This document shows, in pieces, positions 39,269-46,584 of a stretch of 50,287 bases of DNA. Source of the DNA: a virus; the IMG/VR virus record IMGVR_UViG_3300024999_000149, positions 1-50,287 of that record. One strand, given 5' to 3'. Position numbers and translations under genes: made by a program. Numbering within the stretch: the stretch's first letter is position 1; the number at the start of each line of letters is the position of its first letter. Under the pieces are notes generated by a model. The model was not told the DNA's origin. It saw only the letters and a list, made by a program, of their open reading frames with translations, and made no database searches.

Positions 39269-39564
39269 TTCTTCTCCCCTCCCGTGTTCGGTTTACTCAT
39301 GCGGTTGCGGATTTCATCAACAATCTCATGCGGCTTCTTATTTAGTTCTTTTAGTCTCTTTAACTCATCGCCAAGTCCGTCAAGTTTTGCTGAGTTAAAT
39401 GCGCCTATGATGTAAGCCATGTCAACATCCTTTGCGGTGTATCTTTCCTCTGTCAGCATCGGCTCGGCAAATAATGCCATGATTTCATCGGCACATTCAG
39501 ACGATTGTAGGCTCCGATATTGCTCTTTAAACTTTCTCAGTATTGCAATTATCTGTTCTTTCAT
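39265..39564 (-). CDS. Hypothetical early protein, 99 residues
   Basis: Helical, with an N-terminus (MKEQIIAILRKF) very similar to that of the 105-residue protein at 48980-49297, and YTAKDVDMAYIIGAFNSAKL in the middle. Likely a paralogous family of small phage regulators or accessory proteins; function unknown. Confidence 0.6.
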   Translation of the reverse strand: MKEQIIAILRKFKEQYRSLQSSECADEIMALFAEPMLTEERYTAKDVDMAYIIGAFNSAKLDGLGDELKRLKELNKKPHEIVDEIRNRMSKPNTGGEKK

Positions 39565-39565
39565 T

Positions 39566-39733
39566 TTATTCTATTTTAATGACGATATAATAATGCTTTT
39601 GTCCATAATATTCAGCAGCATCAATTGGAGGGGCTTCAATAGCCATCTTAATTTCATATCCAGCATTAACCAAAGCAGTAATTACATTACACCTATCACG
39701 ATAATCATCAATCATTAATTTTACTTCTTTCAT
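39566..39733 (-). CDS. Hypothetical small protein, 55 residues
   Basis: ATG at 39733 overlaps the upstream stop as ATGA. The product starts KEVKLMIDDYRDRCNVITAL and ends YYGQKHYYIVIKIE, a likely alpha-beta fold. Unrecognised. Confidence 0.55.
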   Translation of the reverse strand: MKEVKLMIDDYRDRCNVITALVNAGYEIKMAIEAPPIDAAEYYGQKHYYIVIKIE

Positions 39734-40059
39734 TTCCTTATGTTTTGTTTCCAGTATTCAAAAAGTTCATCAGTAGTAAATGATTGCATAAATTGTTCTT
39801 GCTCTTTACTCCAATCATATAACCATAAATCTTTTTCTTCGCAATAACAATTTTTTGTTGCCCAGTCTATAAATGCTTTCGGGTACATCTCTTTTGTTGC
39901 CTCGGCTACCTTGAGGGAGAATAGATTGTCAATCATTTTGTCAATGCTGCCCGTCTGCTTAATCATGTCGAAGGATGGCATCCCTATTTCCTGAGCTGCC
40001 ATTCCCATCTCAAATACATCAAGCAATATTTCCTCTGCCTGTTTTCTTTCGTCTGTCAT
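39730..40059 (-). CDS. Hypothetical early protein, 109 residues
   Basis: Unrecognised acidic helical protein, with CYCEEKDLWLYDWSKEQEQFM in the middle. It is spaced two bases from the upstream gene and overlaps the downstream gene by 4 bases. Confidence 0.55.
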   Translation of the reverse strand: MTDERKQAEEILLDVFEMGMAAQEIGMPSFDMIKQTGSIDKMIDNLFSLKVAEATKEMYPKAFIDWATKNCYCEEKDLWLYDWSKEQEQFMQSFTTDELFEYWKQNIRK

Positions 40060-40061
40060 CT

Positions 40062-40325
40062 CTATTCTCCCGTTGGTTTGTTTATTTCTCTTTCTTTCAT
40101 CAATTTATTGATGACTGTAATTACATCGGTCAGGCACGTATTATTCCAGACCGTATCAAATTCCATAGTAGGCATGAAGCAATACTGCCTCCATGCTCCG
40201 TACCATTCAATCGTCGCAAGCCTATGTGTATTTGATTTGTTAATAACATGGACTATCTTAGTTTTCCTGCCTTCAGTTTTTTCGGTGGCGAAAACCAAAT
40301 ACTTTGTTTCGTGAATCGTTGTCAT
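40062..40325 (-). CDS. Hypothetical early protein, 87 residues
   Basis: Contains LGxI-like ATIEWYGAWRQYCFMPTME, a Trp-rich strand motif that, from memory, recurs in small phage proteins of Bacteroidetes, followed by a C-terminal helix. The start context is GAGAGATG. Function unknown. Confidence 0.6.
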   Translation of the reverse strand: MTTIHETKYLVFATEKTEGRKTKIVHVINKSNTHRLATIEWYGAWRQYCFMPTMEFDTVWNNTCLTDVITVINKLMKEREINKPTGE

Positions 40326-40347
40326 CTCTCTGATGTTTGGGGGTTAT

Positions 40348-40515
40348 TCAATTGCCATTTTTAGTCCATACCGCATAACCACATCCCTCGCACTTCTTTA
40401 GTCCGGGAAACTTATAGCCCTTTTTATTTCGTGGACACCAAAAGTGCTTTGGAGAGATTAATGCTTTTGAACACCTTACTGTTTCACCATTTTTATTTGT
40501 TGTTTGCCTACTCAT
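40348..40515 (-). CDS. Small Cys-containing protein, 55 residues
   Basis: ATG at 40515 with the context GAGAGATG. Four Cys residues (RCSK, FWCP, KKCEGCG) in a basic protein suggest a small zinc-binding module that could contact nucleic acid. Unrecognised beyond that. Confidence 0.55.
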   Translation of the reverse strand: MSRQTTNKNGETVRCSKALISPKHFWCPRNKKGYKFPGLKKCEGCGYAVWTKNGN

Positions 40516-40540
40516 CTCTCTTCTGCTTTAGTGATTAGCT

Positions 40541-40885
40541 TTAAATCTGAGTATTATTTATCGCTGCTTCTGCTTTCTCAACCGCCTTCATCCATTGCTC
40601 AAATGTCGGCTGTCCTGAGCCTATACCCTCCTGTTCGCACATATGGAGGTAAACAAGCCTTTTCAGTGCCTCCAGCAGTTCGTCTCGCTGCTTCAGTAGC
40701 TCGGAAGGCAATAGGCCACACTTTTGAGCGGTGTTACCGGCATCACAGAATAACTCAAAATGTTTGCGGTATTTAGGGCTATCTGACCATGACCGGCAGA
40801 TTTCCATTGTCGGAGTATCAATGAAAAGCTCTTGCCCGCTTTTCCTGATCTTGTATTCTCCCTTTGTTATTCCAAGTTCTTTCAT
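40541..40885 (-). CDS. Hypothetical early protein, 114 residues
   Basis: The N-terminal half is a beta domain (GEYKIRKSGQELFI). The C-terminal half is a helix with CGLLPSELLKQRDELLEALKR, a pattern common in phage early proteins of unknown role. Start context AAGAGATG. Confidence 0.6.
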   Translation of the reverse strand: MKELGITKGEYKIRKSGQELFIDTPTMEICRSWSDSPKYRKHFELFCDAGNTAQKCGLLPSELLKQRDELLEALKRLVYLHMCEQEGIGSGQPTFEQWMKAVEKAEAAINNTQI

Positions 40886-40893
40886 CTCTTTGG

Positions 40894-41130
40894 TTATTGG
40901 TTATTATTCAGAAATTCATCAATCAATGTATCATCCCATTCAAAGTCTACATTGTAACCCTCCTTTTCAAGCCATGTTAAGAACGTGGGTAAAACTCCCC
41001 GTATCACGCTGCGGAGGTCGGCAAGAAGTTCCTTTTTAATAGCTTCTTTCAGTCCCTCTTGCATACCAAATTGCGAATATTTATCCGCGAACTCCTCCTT
41101 CGTCATATCCGCCTTTTGTTCTGTTGTCAT
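40894..41130 (-). CDS. Hypothetical early protein, 78 residues
   Basis: Unrecognised helical protein with MTKEEFADKYSQFGMQEGLKE-like charged N-terminal part and a C-terminal acidic end (DDTLIDEFLNNNQ). It overlaps the upstream gene by 4 bases. Confidence 0.5.
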   Translation of the reverse strand: MTTEQKADMTKEEFADKYSQFGMQEGLKEAIKKELLADLRSVIRGVLPTFLTWLEKEGYNVDFEWDDTLIDEFLNNNQ

Positions 41131-41405
41131 TTTTTCAGTCTGTTAAATCTCGCATCAAATACCTCTTCGCACGCCTTTACCAAATGTAGGGCTTTTTCGT
41201 CTTTCTGTAATGACCTCTCGCCTTGAAGTCTGTCAGCAATGTAGCTACGGTTCTTTTCGTCTACCTTGCACGTTCCAACAAAATGGTAGAATTCCCATAA
41301 GCAGGAATACTTTTCACGTGACTTGCATTTCCGGGCAATCTCTGACTGCTGCATCAACACAACAAAAGCCAGGATTGCAATGATAATGATGATTAGTGCT
41401 GTCAT
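41127..41405 (-). CDS. Membrane-anchored hypothetical protein, 92 residues
   Basis: Residues 2-20 are a membrane helix (TALIIIIIAILAFVVLM). The rest is cytoplasmic or periplasmic, helical and Cys-containing (CKSREKYSCLWEF). It may be an Rz- or exclusion-type protein, but no evidence beyond topology exists. Confidence 0.55.
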   Translation of the reverse strand: MTALIIIIIAILAFVVLMQQSEIARKCKSREKYSCLWEFYHFVGTCKVDEKNRSYIADRLQGERSLQKDEKALHLVKACEEVFDARFNRLKK

Positions 41406-41415
41406 AGGGTTAGTT

Positions 41416-41661
41416 TTAAAGGTTTTTTAAATATTCTATTTGCTTTTTAAGCCTAATGATTTCATGTTCTCTCCATGCCTCAAATTTTTTGCGCACAACA
41501 TCAAACCGCCACGACGGATTTTCAAGCCCTCTCTCCATTTTAGAGTAATTGCCTTGTTGCGTTTTAAGTTCAGCAGACATATCGCACTGCTTAATACCCA
41601 TAAGCCCACGATATAACTTCATTAATTTGCCTTTCTTGTAAATGTCTTCCACGTCTATCAT
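41416..41661 (-). CDS. HTH (XRE-like) DNA-binding protein
   Basis: ATG at 41661 is chosen; the longer frame starts with TTG at 41670. The 81-residue protein has a helix-turn-helix of the Cro/C1 type (KLYRGLMGIKQCDMSAELKTQQGNYSKMERG) and a C-terminal coiled-coil helix for dimerisation. It has the best Bacteroidetes promoter in the window right upstream, so it is a likely transcription regulator of the replication-region genes. Confidence 0.7.
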   Translation of the reverse strand: MIDVEDIYKKGKLMKLYRGLMGIKQCDMSAELKTQQGNYSKMERGLENPSWRFDVVRKKFEAWREHEIIRLKKQIEYLKNL

Positions 41662-41679
41662 GTCATTCAATTAAACAAT

Positions 41680-41711
41680 CAAATATATATTCTTATTTTC
41701 TTTTATGCAAA
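41680..41711 (-). promoter_or_regulatory. Promoter TTTG-N20-TATATTTG
   Basis: On the minus strand TTTG (41711-41708) is followed by 20 bases and TATATTTG (41687-41680). Both elements and the spacing match the Bacteroides sigma-ABfr consensus. The start site would lie near 41673, 12 bases before the HTH gene's ATG. Confidence 0.75.
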
Positions 41712-41715
41712 TTAT

Positions 41716-42108
41716 TTAAAGATTATTTTTCAATTCTTCAATCATTTTTTCATAGTCTGACCGGGTAAGTTTGACCTGAGTGTGCCTCTGTGCTTCTAAA
41801 GCCTCAACTCTTTCAAGACCTATTTCTTCAATCAGCCTTATCCGAAATTCAACCGTGTTGCCATGCAGAAAAACATTGCATCTCATATCCTGTGGCCGAG
41901 AATTATCAGGATGAAACGTCAATCCAGGATACCCACCACGTGAAAGGTAGTGTCCGCCCTGACAGTTTGATGTGTTTAACTTCATTACAGCCCCGCAAGT
42001 AAAACACCTGACATTTCCCTCGTCGTCAGCGTAACGTTGCTTTAAACGGGCAGAAAACAGGCTCCACGCCTCTTCTTTGAGCTTACTGAGTGATTTTTTT
42101 TTCTTCAT
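41716..42108 (-). CDS. ninG: NinG-like recombination protein
   Basis: The 130-residue protein has the NinG/Rap pattern: a helical N-terminus (LSKLKEEAWSLFSARLKQRYA), the zinc motif CFTCG at Cys35/38, then CQGGHYLSRGGY and RPQDMRCNVFLHGN. NinG is a lambda recombination factor related to HNH-like zinc proteins that resolves branched DNA. It overlaps the upstream gene by 4 bases. Confidence 0.85.
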   Translation of the reverse strand: MKKKKSLSKLKEEAWSLFSARLKQRYADDEGNVRCFTCGAVMKLNTSNCQGGHYLSRGGYPGLTFHPDNSRPQDMRCNVFLHGNTVEFRIRLIEEIGLERVEALEAQRHTQVKLTRSDYEKMIEELKNNL

Positions 42109-42293
42109 CTGTAAATCTTTATGTCCCTGATCACATCATACGCAAGCTCTATGCAGCACCAACGACTGTCGTTTACAATATCCGTAATCGGACATTCCTT
42201 TGTCGGGTCCGCCTTAAACACCCACTTGCCGTCAACACTGGTTATAGTGCCGTACATCTTTACAAGTCGTAGCTTCTCTGCTGGGGTAGTCAT
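42105..42293 (-). CDS. Hypothetical protein, 62 residues
   Basis: Unrecognised small alpha-beta protein (SVDGKWVFKADPTKECPITDI, then CCIELAYDVIRDIKIYR). Overlaps of 4 bases on both sides place it in one translational chain with NinG and the upstream gene. Confidence 0.55.
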   Translation of the reverse strand: MTTPAEKLRLVKMYGTITSVDGKWVFKADPTKECPITDIVNDSRWCCIELAYDVIRDIKIYR

Positions 42294-42778
42294 CTTACAA
42301 CGTATTTAGTCAGCTTGTATCTCTCAACATCGTTAGCGAACACCCACACTACCTTTGGCATATCCGGGAACTTCACCGCCACATGACTGCTCCATAAATC
42401 CTCCTTGCACATCTGCTCATGCGTCTTAAACTTTACTGTCCTGTCGTAGCTTATGAAGTTAGCAATAGTAGGCTGCGGGTAGATGCAGTTGTCTATAACG
42501 AAGTTTACAGCGTCAGTTAAACGTTCATCACAGAACTCATTGTCCTTTATCCTGTCCGTAAAAGCATCATAGAAGCCAGCAGGCAGTTGCGGAAACGCTT
42601 TCTTAATCTTTGCGACACTATCCACAACAACGGCAGTAGTTAACTCACCTTTGTAGAGGCTTATCTCGTCACGCTCTATCGCTGGCAAACTTTCCGGCGA
42701 CGATGGCTGCAATCTCATCGGGTGTTGCTCCATTATCTTTTTGATATCCTGCATTGTTTTTCTCTTTAAATAATCCAT
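42290..42778 (-). CDS. Putative replication accessory protein, 162 residues
   Basis: The C-terminal 120 residues (FPQLPAGFYDAFTDRIKDNEFCDERLTDAVNFVIDNCIYPQPTIAN-like region) match small phage proteins often found next to replication initiators; I have no firm family name. The first 36 residues overlap the previous gene by 110 bases, so the true start may be the ATG at 42754 or 42718. Confidence 0.5.
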   Translation of the reverse strand: MDYLKRKTMQDIKKIMEQHPMRLQPSSPESLPAIERDEISLYKGELTTAVVVDSVAKIKKAFPQLPAGFYDAFTDRIKDNEFCDERLTDAVNFVIDNCIYPQPTIANFISYDRTVKFKTHEQMCKEDLWSSHVAVKFPDMPKVVWVFANDVERYKLTKYVVR

Positions 42779-43370
42779 CGTAATTTTTGGAAGTCGAATA
42801 TAAAATCATGCTCCGCAATTCTTCAACATCGCCCCCGGTATCATTCATCACTTTTATAAGCAAACTTTTCAATCCTGTTTCTTTATATGTCTGTCTCTTT
42901 TCAGATTTGTATTTCAGCCATACTAATATTAATTCTTTAAACTCTTCACTTAAATTAATATCATTCTCTTTTATTACTTTATTAAATAATAAAACATAAG
43001 ATATATTTTCATCTTCAGGTAGGTTATTTTTAGCTTTGGCATATGGTTTCGCATATGGTTTAGCATTAGCTTTTGGCGGCCTGCCTCCTTTTCTGCCGTT
43101 ATCTCTCCGGCTCTCAATGAATTGCATCCTTTTTTGTATCTCTTCCTCCATCCGTTCATTATAAAAATTACCCTCTTCATCTCTCAAAAACTTATCCATC
43201 ACATCAACCGAGACAGAACCTAAGGTTAACCTAATGGTTTTATCACTCAAATGTCCCTTTTGGTGTTGAAGGCAAAGCATGGTAATGTACTGACCCCGCT
43301 CTTCAAAAGTGAGGTCAGCACATCCAGTTAAGAAGTCTTGCGTATAGAATAAGACGGCAGGATCACGCAT
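42669..43370 (-). CDS. DUF1376-like replication protein
   Basis: Residues 1-80 fit the DUF1376 pattern: DPAVLFYTQDFLTGCADLTFEERGQYITMLCLQHQKGHLS, a winged-helix-like domain found in phage replication initiators. Then comes a basic linker with AKPYAKPYAKAK repeats (residues 96-110) and a helical C-terminal half. It probably recruits host replication proteins to the phage origin, since no polymerase is encoded. Confidence 0.75.
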   Translation of the reverse strand: MRDPAVLFYTQDFLTGCADLTFEERGQYITMLCLQHQKGHLSDKTIRLTLGSVSVDVMDKFLRDEEGNFYNERMEEEIQKRMQFIESRRDNGRKGGRPPKANAKPYAKPYAKAKNNLPEDENISYVLLFNKVIKENDINLSEEFKELILVWLKYKSEKRQTYKETGLKSLLIKVMNDTGGDVEELRSMILYSTSKNYDGLFKEKNNAGYQKDNGATPDEIAAIVAGKFASDRA

Positions 43371-43372
43371 GA

Positions 43373-43795
43373 CTATTCTGTTAACTCATGCAGTTTTGCC
43401 GGAGGTAACATACTGCCAGCAACAGCTGTTTTTAAGAAGCGTATTGTTGAGTTTTTTCTTGCATCTCCATTATGCAATTTATACATCAATTCATCTTCAA
43501 TATACTTCTTATCACCTATCGTGGCAATCTTCCATGCAGTAATTTTGAAGCCCCTGGTACTGTTAGGGATTTTCTTTCTCATAGGTATAATGAGAGTACC
43601 CTCTTCTTCTGCAAGTTCACGAACTTTCCACATCCGTTCCTTAATCATCTTATTAAAGATATGGGCAGTTTGGGCTATGTAACCATTACCCCAAATCATA
43701 ATACCAATATCTTCATTGGTAAGCCATTCAAGCCCTTTGTTTAGCCCTTCATGGAAGGCAGCTAAGATTTGCGTTTCAAGATTAATCTTTCTCAT
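43373..43795 (-). CDS. Hypothetical early protein, 140 residues
   Basis: A winged-helix-like start (ILAAFHEGLNKGLEWLTNEDIGIMI) and a mixed alpha-beta middle (FKITAWKIATIGDKKYIEDEL). Possibly DNA-binding, by analogy with restriction or replication accessory proteins. Not recognised with certainty. It lies two bases from the DUF1376 gene. Confidence 0.55.
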   Translation of the reverse strand: MRKINLETQILAAFHEGLNKGLEWLTNEDIGIMIWGNGYIAQTAHIFNKMIKERMWKVRELAEEEGTLIIPMRKKIPNSTRGFKITAWKIATIGDKKYIEDELMYKLHNGDARKNSTIRFLKTAVAGSMLPPAKLHELTE

Positions 43796-43801
43796 CTTTA
43801 T

Positions 43802-44701
43802 TTAAATTTGGTTAATAAATCTTTCAATATCAGTACTGGTTTTCTTCAGCGTTTCCTTAACCCTCACAGTCCAGTTAATGCCATTCCAGTATTCAGGCAC
43901 ACCAACATCATCACATAGTCTTGATAAGCGTGATATTGCCATACGAAGATCCTCTGCAATAGCATCAACACTTGCAAACTCTGCATCGAATTGTTTGATG
44001 TTCTTATCGGAATTTGACACCCTTGTTTTCGGCACAAACATTTCTTCCATTGCTGCATCACGCATACCAATTTCACCACCTCCCTTTTCTTTGTATCTCT
44101 CAACAACGGCCTTTTGTCTTTCCTTTGGTATATCATACTTTTTAACTACATCAACGAAATTACGGGCAGCCCTTTCGGTTGGAAGCTCGGTAAAAACCGA
44201 ATGCTCAACTTTGTCGTCATCAATCATTTTTAGCCGCTCAAGTGAATAATAAACACGATATGCATCCCACCCTAAAAATGCAGCGACATTGTTAGTTTCA
44301 TTACTATATCTATTTTCCTTACCATGGTAGGGAACTTTCTCCTCCGGGTGTTCCTCAAGAAACTTCTTTGTCACCCGGACAGTTTCATCAATAACCTGTG
44401 GCGTTGCCTTCCAGTCATCCATATTCTCATTAGCCATGATCTTCAGCATGAGTGCATCGGTTAACTCTTTTACCGGAATGTCAACCTCGTCGGTAGGTTT
44501 CATTACCTCTCTGATTGCAGCAAGCCTGTGATGCCCGTATGCAATCTGATATTTACTGCCCTGTTTTCGGGCAAGGATGTTGTCCCAAAACCCCGTCTGT
44601 TGAATGCTATCAACAAGGGTTTTCACCTTCTCTTCACTTATGGGATAGTTATTCATGTCCCGGTAAGGATTAGGTTCTAATTGATTAATTTTTACCTTCA
44701 T
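43802..44701 (-). CDS. ParB-like DNA-binding/nuclease-domain protein
   Basis: The 299-residue protein has the ParB/Srx N-terminal domain: INQLEPNPYRDM, then IQQTGFWDNI and the CTP-binding GHHR (GxxR type, residues 56-59). Residues 120-230 form the helix-turn-helix and dimerisation part. It lacks a ParA partner in the window, so it may serve replication, modification or gene regulation. A structured 5' leader (44717-44793) ends 15 bases before its ATG, suggesting post-transcriptional control. Confidence 0.8.
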   Translation of the reverse strand: MKVKINQLEPNPYRDMNNYPISEEKVKTLVDSIQQTGFWDNILARKQGSKYQIAYGHHRLAAIREVMKPTDEVDIPVKELTDALMLKIMANENMDDWKATPQVIDETVRVTKKFLEEHPEEKVPYHGKENRYSNETNNVAAFLGWDAYRVYYSLERLKMIDDDKVEHSVFTELPTERAARNFVDVVKKYDIPKERQKAVVERYKEKGGGEIGMRDAAMEEMFVPKTRVSNSDKNIKQFDAEFASVDAIAEDLRMAISRLSRLCDDVGVPEYWNGINWTVRVKETLKKTSTDIERFINQI

Positions 44702-44716
44702 ATATTACATATTAGA

Positions 44717-44793
44717 AGCCCCCACAAAACGCAAAACCACTCGGTGAAGTAGGGAAGTAACGCCCAGCCGAATGGTATGCGCCTGTGAGGGCT
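44717..44793 (-). ncRNA. Structured RNA leader upstream of the ParB-like gene
   Basis: On the minus strand AGCCCTCACA (44793-44784) pairs with TGTGGGGGCT (44726-44717), ten pairs with one U-G wobble. Then CGCATACCATTCGG (44781-44768) pairs with CCGAGTGGTTTTGCG (44744-44730), with one small internal loop, and a GGG/CCC hairpin sits at the tip. Mismatches on the plus strand become G-U wobbles on the minus strand, which fixes the RNA strand. It ends 15 bases before the ATG, so it is a candidate cis-regulatory RNA. Confidence 0.7.
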
Positions 44794-44844
44794 ATGGTTA
44801 AAATGTGAATGTTTAAGCTCATTGTTACTTTATTTCTTCGAGAG

Positions 44845-44852
44845 CAAAAATA
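44845..44852 (-). promoter_or_regulatory. Bacteroidetes-type -7 box (TATTTTTG)
   Basis: Perfect TAnnTTTG match about 50 bases upstream of the structured leader. Transcription from here would begin near 44838, giving a leader that contains the whole RNA element. The -33 region reads GTTG instead of TTTG. Confidence 0.45.
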
Positions 44853-44856
44853 CAAC

Positions 44857-44946
44857 TTATTTTTTACCCCGCAACTTTTTTGCAGGTTTATTTACCACCG
44901 GCTTAATTATCCCGGCCAGCAGGTTGAACAGTTCTTTGTCGGTCAT
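44857..44946 (-). CDS. Basic peptide, 29 residues
   Basis: ATG at 44946 forms an ATGA overlap with the NinB-like stop and the frame ends at 44857. The product has a hydrophobic helix (ELFNLLAGIIKPVV) and a basic end (KPAKKLRGKK). Short, but the coupling supports it. Confidence 0.45.
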   Translation of the reverse strand: MTDKELFNLLAGIIKPVVNKPAKKLRGKK

Positions 44947-45404
44947 GTCGTTTCATTTATTAATTCTTCACGTCGTTTTTTCCAGTCAGGATCAGGGTCA
45001 ATGATGTTAGTGTTTAAATACTCTGAAGCAAACTTCCTAATACAAGCCACATAGCCCATGTGATCAATTGTAAGAAATTCCGACTTACTCAAAGGCATAC
45101 GCATTAACTCCCCTGTTTCAGGGTTCAGGATGTCTTTATTTGCCCACATCAGTTTACAGAACTGATCCACCTCTTCGACGTTGGTAAATTCATAACCGGC
45201 ATCATTAAGAGCAATTAACATCTGAGGATAAATGCCTCCGTATAACCATTTGAATTGTGAATGACTGGCCTTGCTCCGCCATGATTCAATCGTCATGCGA
45301 TAGTTCCCTTTCGGCAAAGAGCGGAGGTCTTCCTCCATCACCTTTCGGTTTATGATGTGGAAAACATCTCCCTCTTTTCGTGCCTTGTAAACTAACTTCT
45401 TCAC
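44943..45404 (-). CDS. NinB-like recombination protein
   Basis: The 153-residue product has the NinB pattern: GNYRMTIESWRSKASHSQFKWLYGGIYPQ, then a helical C-terminus with FASEYLNTN. NinB/Orf binds single-stranded DNA and RecA-family pathways in lambda. It sits with the RecE-like nuclease, the annealing protein and NinG, forming a recombination module. Confidence 0.65.
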   Translation of the reverse strand: MKKLVYKARKEGDVFHIINRKVMEEDLRSLPKGNYRMTIESWRSKASHSQFKWLYGGIYPQMLIALNDAGYEFTNVEEVDQFCKLMWANKDILNPETGELMRMPLSKSEFLTIDHMGYVACIRKFASEYLNTNIIDPDPDWKKRREELINETT

Positions 45405-45619
45405 TTCACCTTACCCTCACCTTTGTACAACTCATACCGGCTGCGCTTGTTCTCCATGTCCTCTTTTGACTTGAAGTAGTACGTTATCCGTAGTCGTGGA
45501 ATAGTTAAACTTACCTTGCCTTTAAGGTCTCCACACTTGCAGAGTTTACGGGCAGTGTCCTTGTCTACTATGGCCTTCTCCCTATCGGTGAACTGGGCCG
45601 GGTCGTCAAGGTTCTTCAT
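45401..45619 (-). CDS. Hypothetical protein, 72 residues
   Basis: I chose the ATG at 45619 (TGATG junction with the upstream stop). The product has a CKCG motif and a basic strand part (VSLTIPRLRITYYFKSKEDME). It may be a small partner of the recombination module. Confidence 0.5.
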   Translation of the reverse strand: MKNLDDPAQFTDREKAIVDKDTARKLCKCGDLKGKVSLTIPRLRITYYFKSKEDMENKRSRYELYKGEGKVK

Positions 45620-45972
45620 CAAAACGGAAGCTTGGTTCCTGCCGGTAATGGTTCAATGCTACTCACTGGCTCACTTGTTGAAGCCTCAAAGGATGAAACA
45701 TTACCGAGTATGGGCATTGCTCTTTTCTGCTCTTCAGTCTGAGCTTTGTAAATTTCCTTCGGCAGAGACTGTTTGATTAAGTGGGTTTGATTGTCTTTTG
45801 GCTCCTTCAATTCAAAGGCAGTCATGTCAAGGTAAATACCCGACTTGCCCCTGAATAAATGGTTTGCCTCAATGGGAATGATTAAACATTCCACTGGCCC
45901 GGTTTCACCGTCTTCAAATCTCACAACGGAGATCAGATTACTTAAATTCAAATTAATGTTCAGCTTTGTCAT
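45619..45972 (-). CDS. Hypothetical protein, 117 residues
   Basis: The N-terminal half is a beta domain (NINLNLSNLISVVRFEDGETGPVECLIIPIE, then GIYLDMTAFEL), and the C-terminal half is low-complexity with Pro, Ser and Glu. This looks like a conserved accessory protein of the phage recombination region, unassigned. Confidence 0.55.
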   Translation of the reverse strand: MTKLNINLNLSNLISVVRFEDGETGPVECLIIPIEANHLFRGKSGIYLDMTAFELKEPKDNQTHLIKQSLPKEIYKAQTEEQKRAMPILGNVSSFEASTSEPVSSIEPLPAGTKLPF

Positions 45973-45974
45973 AA

Positions 45975-46580
45975 TTAATTGTTATTAGTTTCGTTATCCA
46001 AATCTTCAAGTTTATCTTTTTTCGGAAACTTAGCCAACTCATCATATACAATTTGGTCTGCCCGATTCAAATCTTTGCCGAATATCTTACCGATCTTTTC
46101 AGCGGCATCCTTTACGGCATAGCTTTCGGCAGCAGGTGCGGCTTTCATCACTGCATCACTCTTTGTTTTATTCCAATCCATTGCTCCGGCCCCCGAATCG
46201 GTTTGAATAGGTGCTGCTCCAACGCCGTCCTGCCACAGCATTCTATCTGAAAGAACATCCTGATAATACAGTCGTACTGTTATTGTCACAGCATTAGCAA
46301 TAACCTGCACGCTCTTTATCTCTACATTCCAGACAATAAATATGGCTGTAAGCAAGGCCTCCACCCTTTCAATAGGCAGATATTCCGTAGGTACTTTTAC
46401 CTTTTGACCGTTAACTACAACCTCTTTTTTTGCAAACGGGTGCTTTTTAAGCCACTCCTTCGGAGGTTCACAATTCAATAAAAGGTTAAGATCATTCTGA
46501 TCCTGCTTAATTGCAAGATCACCTTTTATCAGATCTTCATACTTTGGCAGATGTCTTACTGCCGGTGTGTTCTCACTCAT
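45975..46580 (-). CDS. Single-strand annealing protein (Rad52/ERF-like)
   Basis: The ATG at 46580 is chosen because the longer frame overlaps the RecE-like stop. The 201-residue product has the annealing-protein core: LPIERVEALLTAIF, then ITVRLYYQDVLSDRMLWQDG and a conserved KSDAVMKAAPAAESYAVKDAAEKIGKIFGKDLNR-like helix (KAAPAAESYAVKDAAEKIG). Together with the RecE-like nuclease it should perform phage recombination or concatemer formation. Motif match only, without structure. Confidence 0.75.
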   Translation of the reverse strand: MSENTPAVRHLPKYEDLIKGDLAIKQDQNDLNLLLNCEPPKEWLKKHPFAKKEVVVNGQKVKVPTEYLPIERVEALLTAIFIVWNVEIKSVQVIANAVTITVRLYYQDVLSDRMLWQDGVGAAPIQTDSGAGAMDWNKTKSDAVMKAAPAAESYAVKDAAEKIGKIFGKDLNRADQIVYDELAKFPKKDKLEDLDNETNNN

Positions 46581-46584
46581 AATT

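Noticed and set aside
43802-44701. Plasmid-type ParAB partition system
   Set aside because: No ParA gene and no obvious parS cluster. The protein could have a replication or regulatory role instead.
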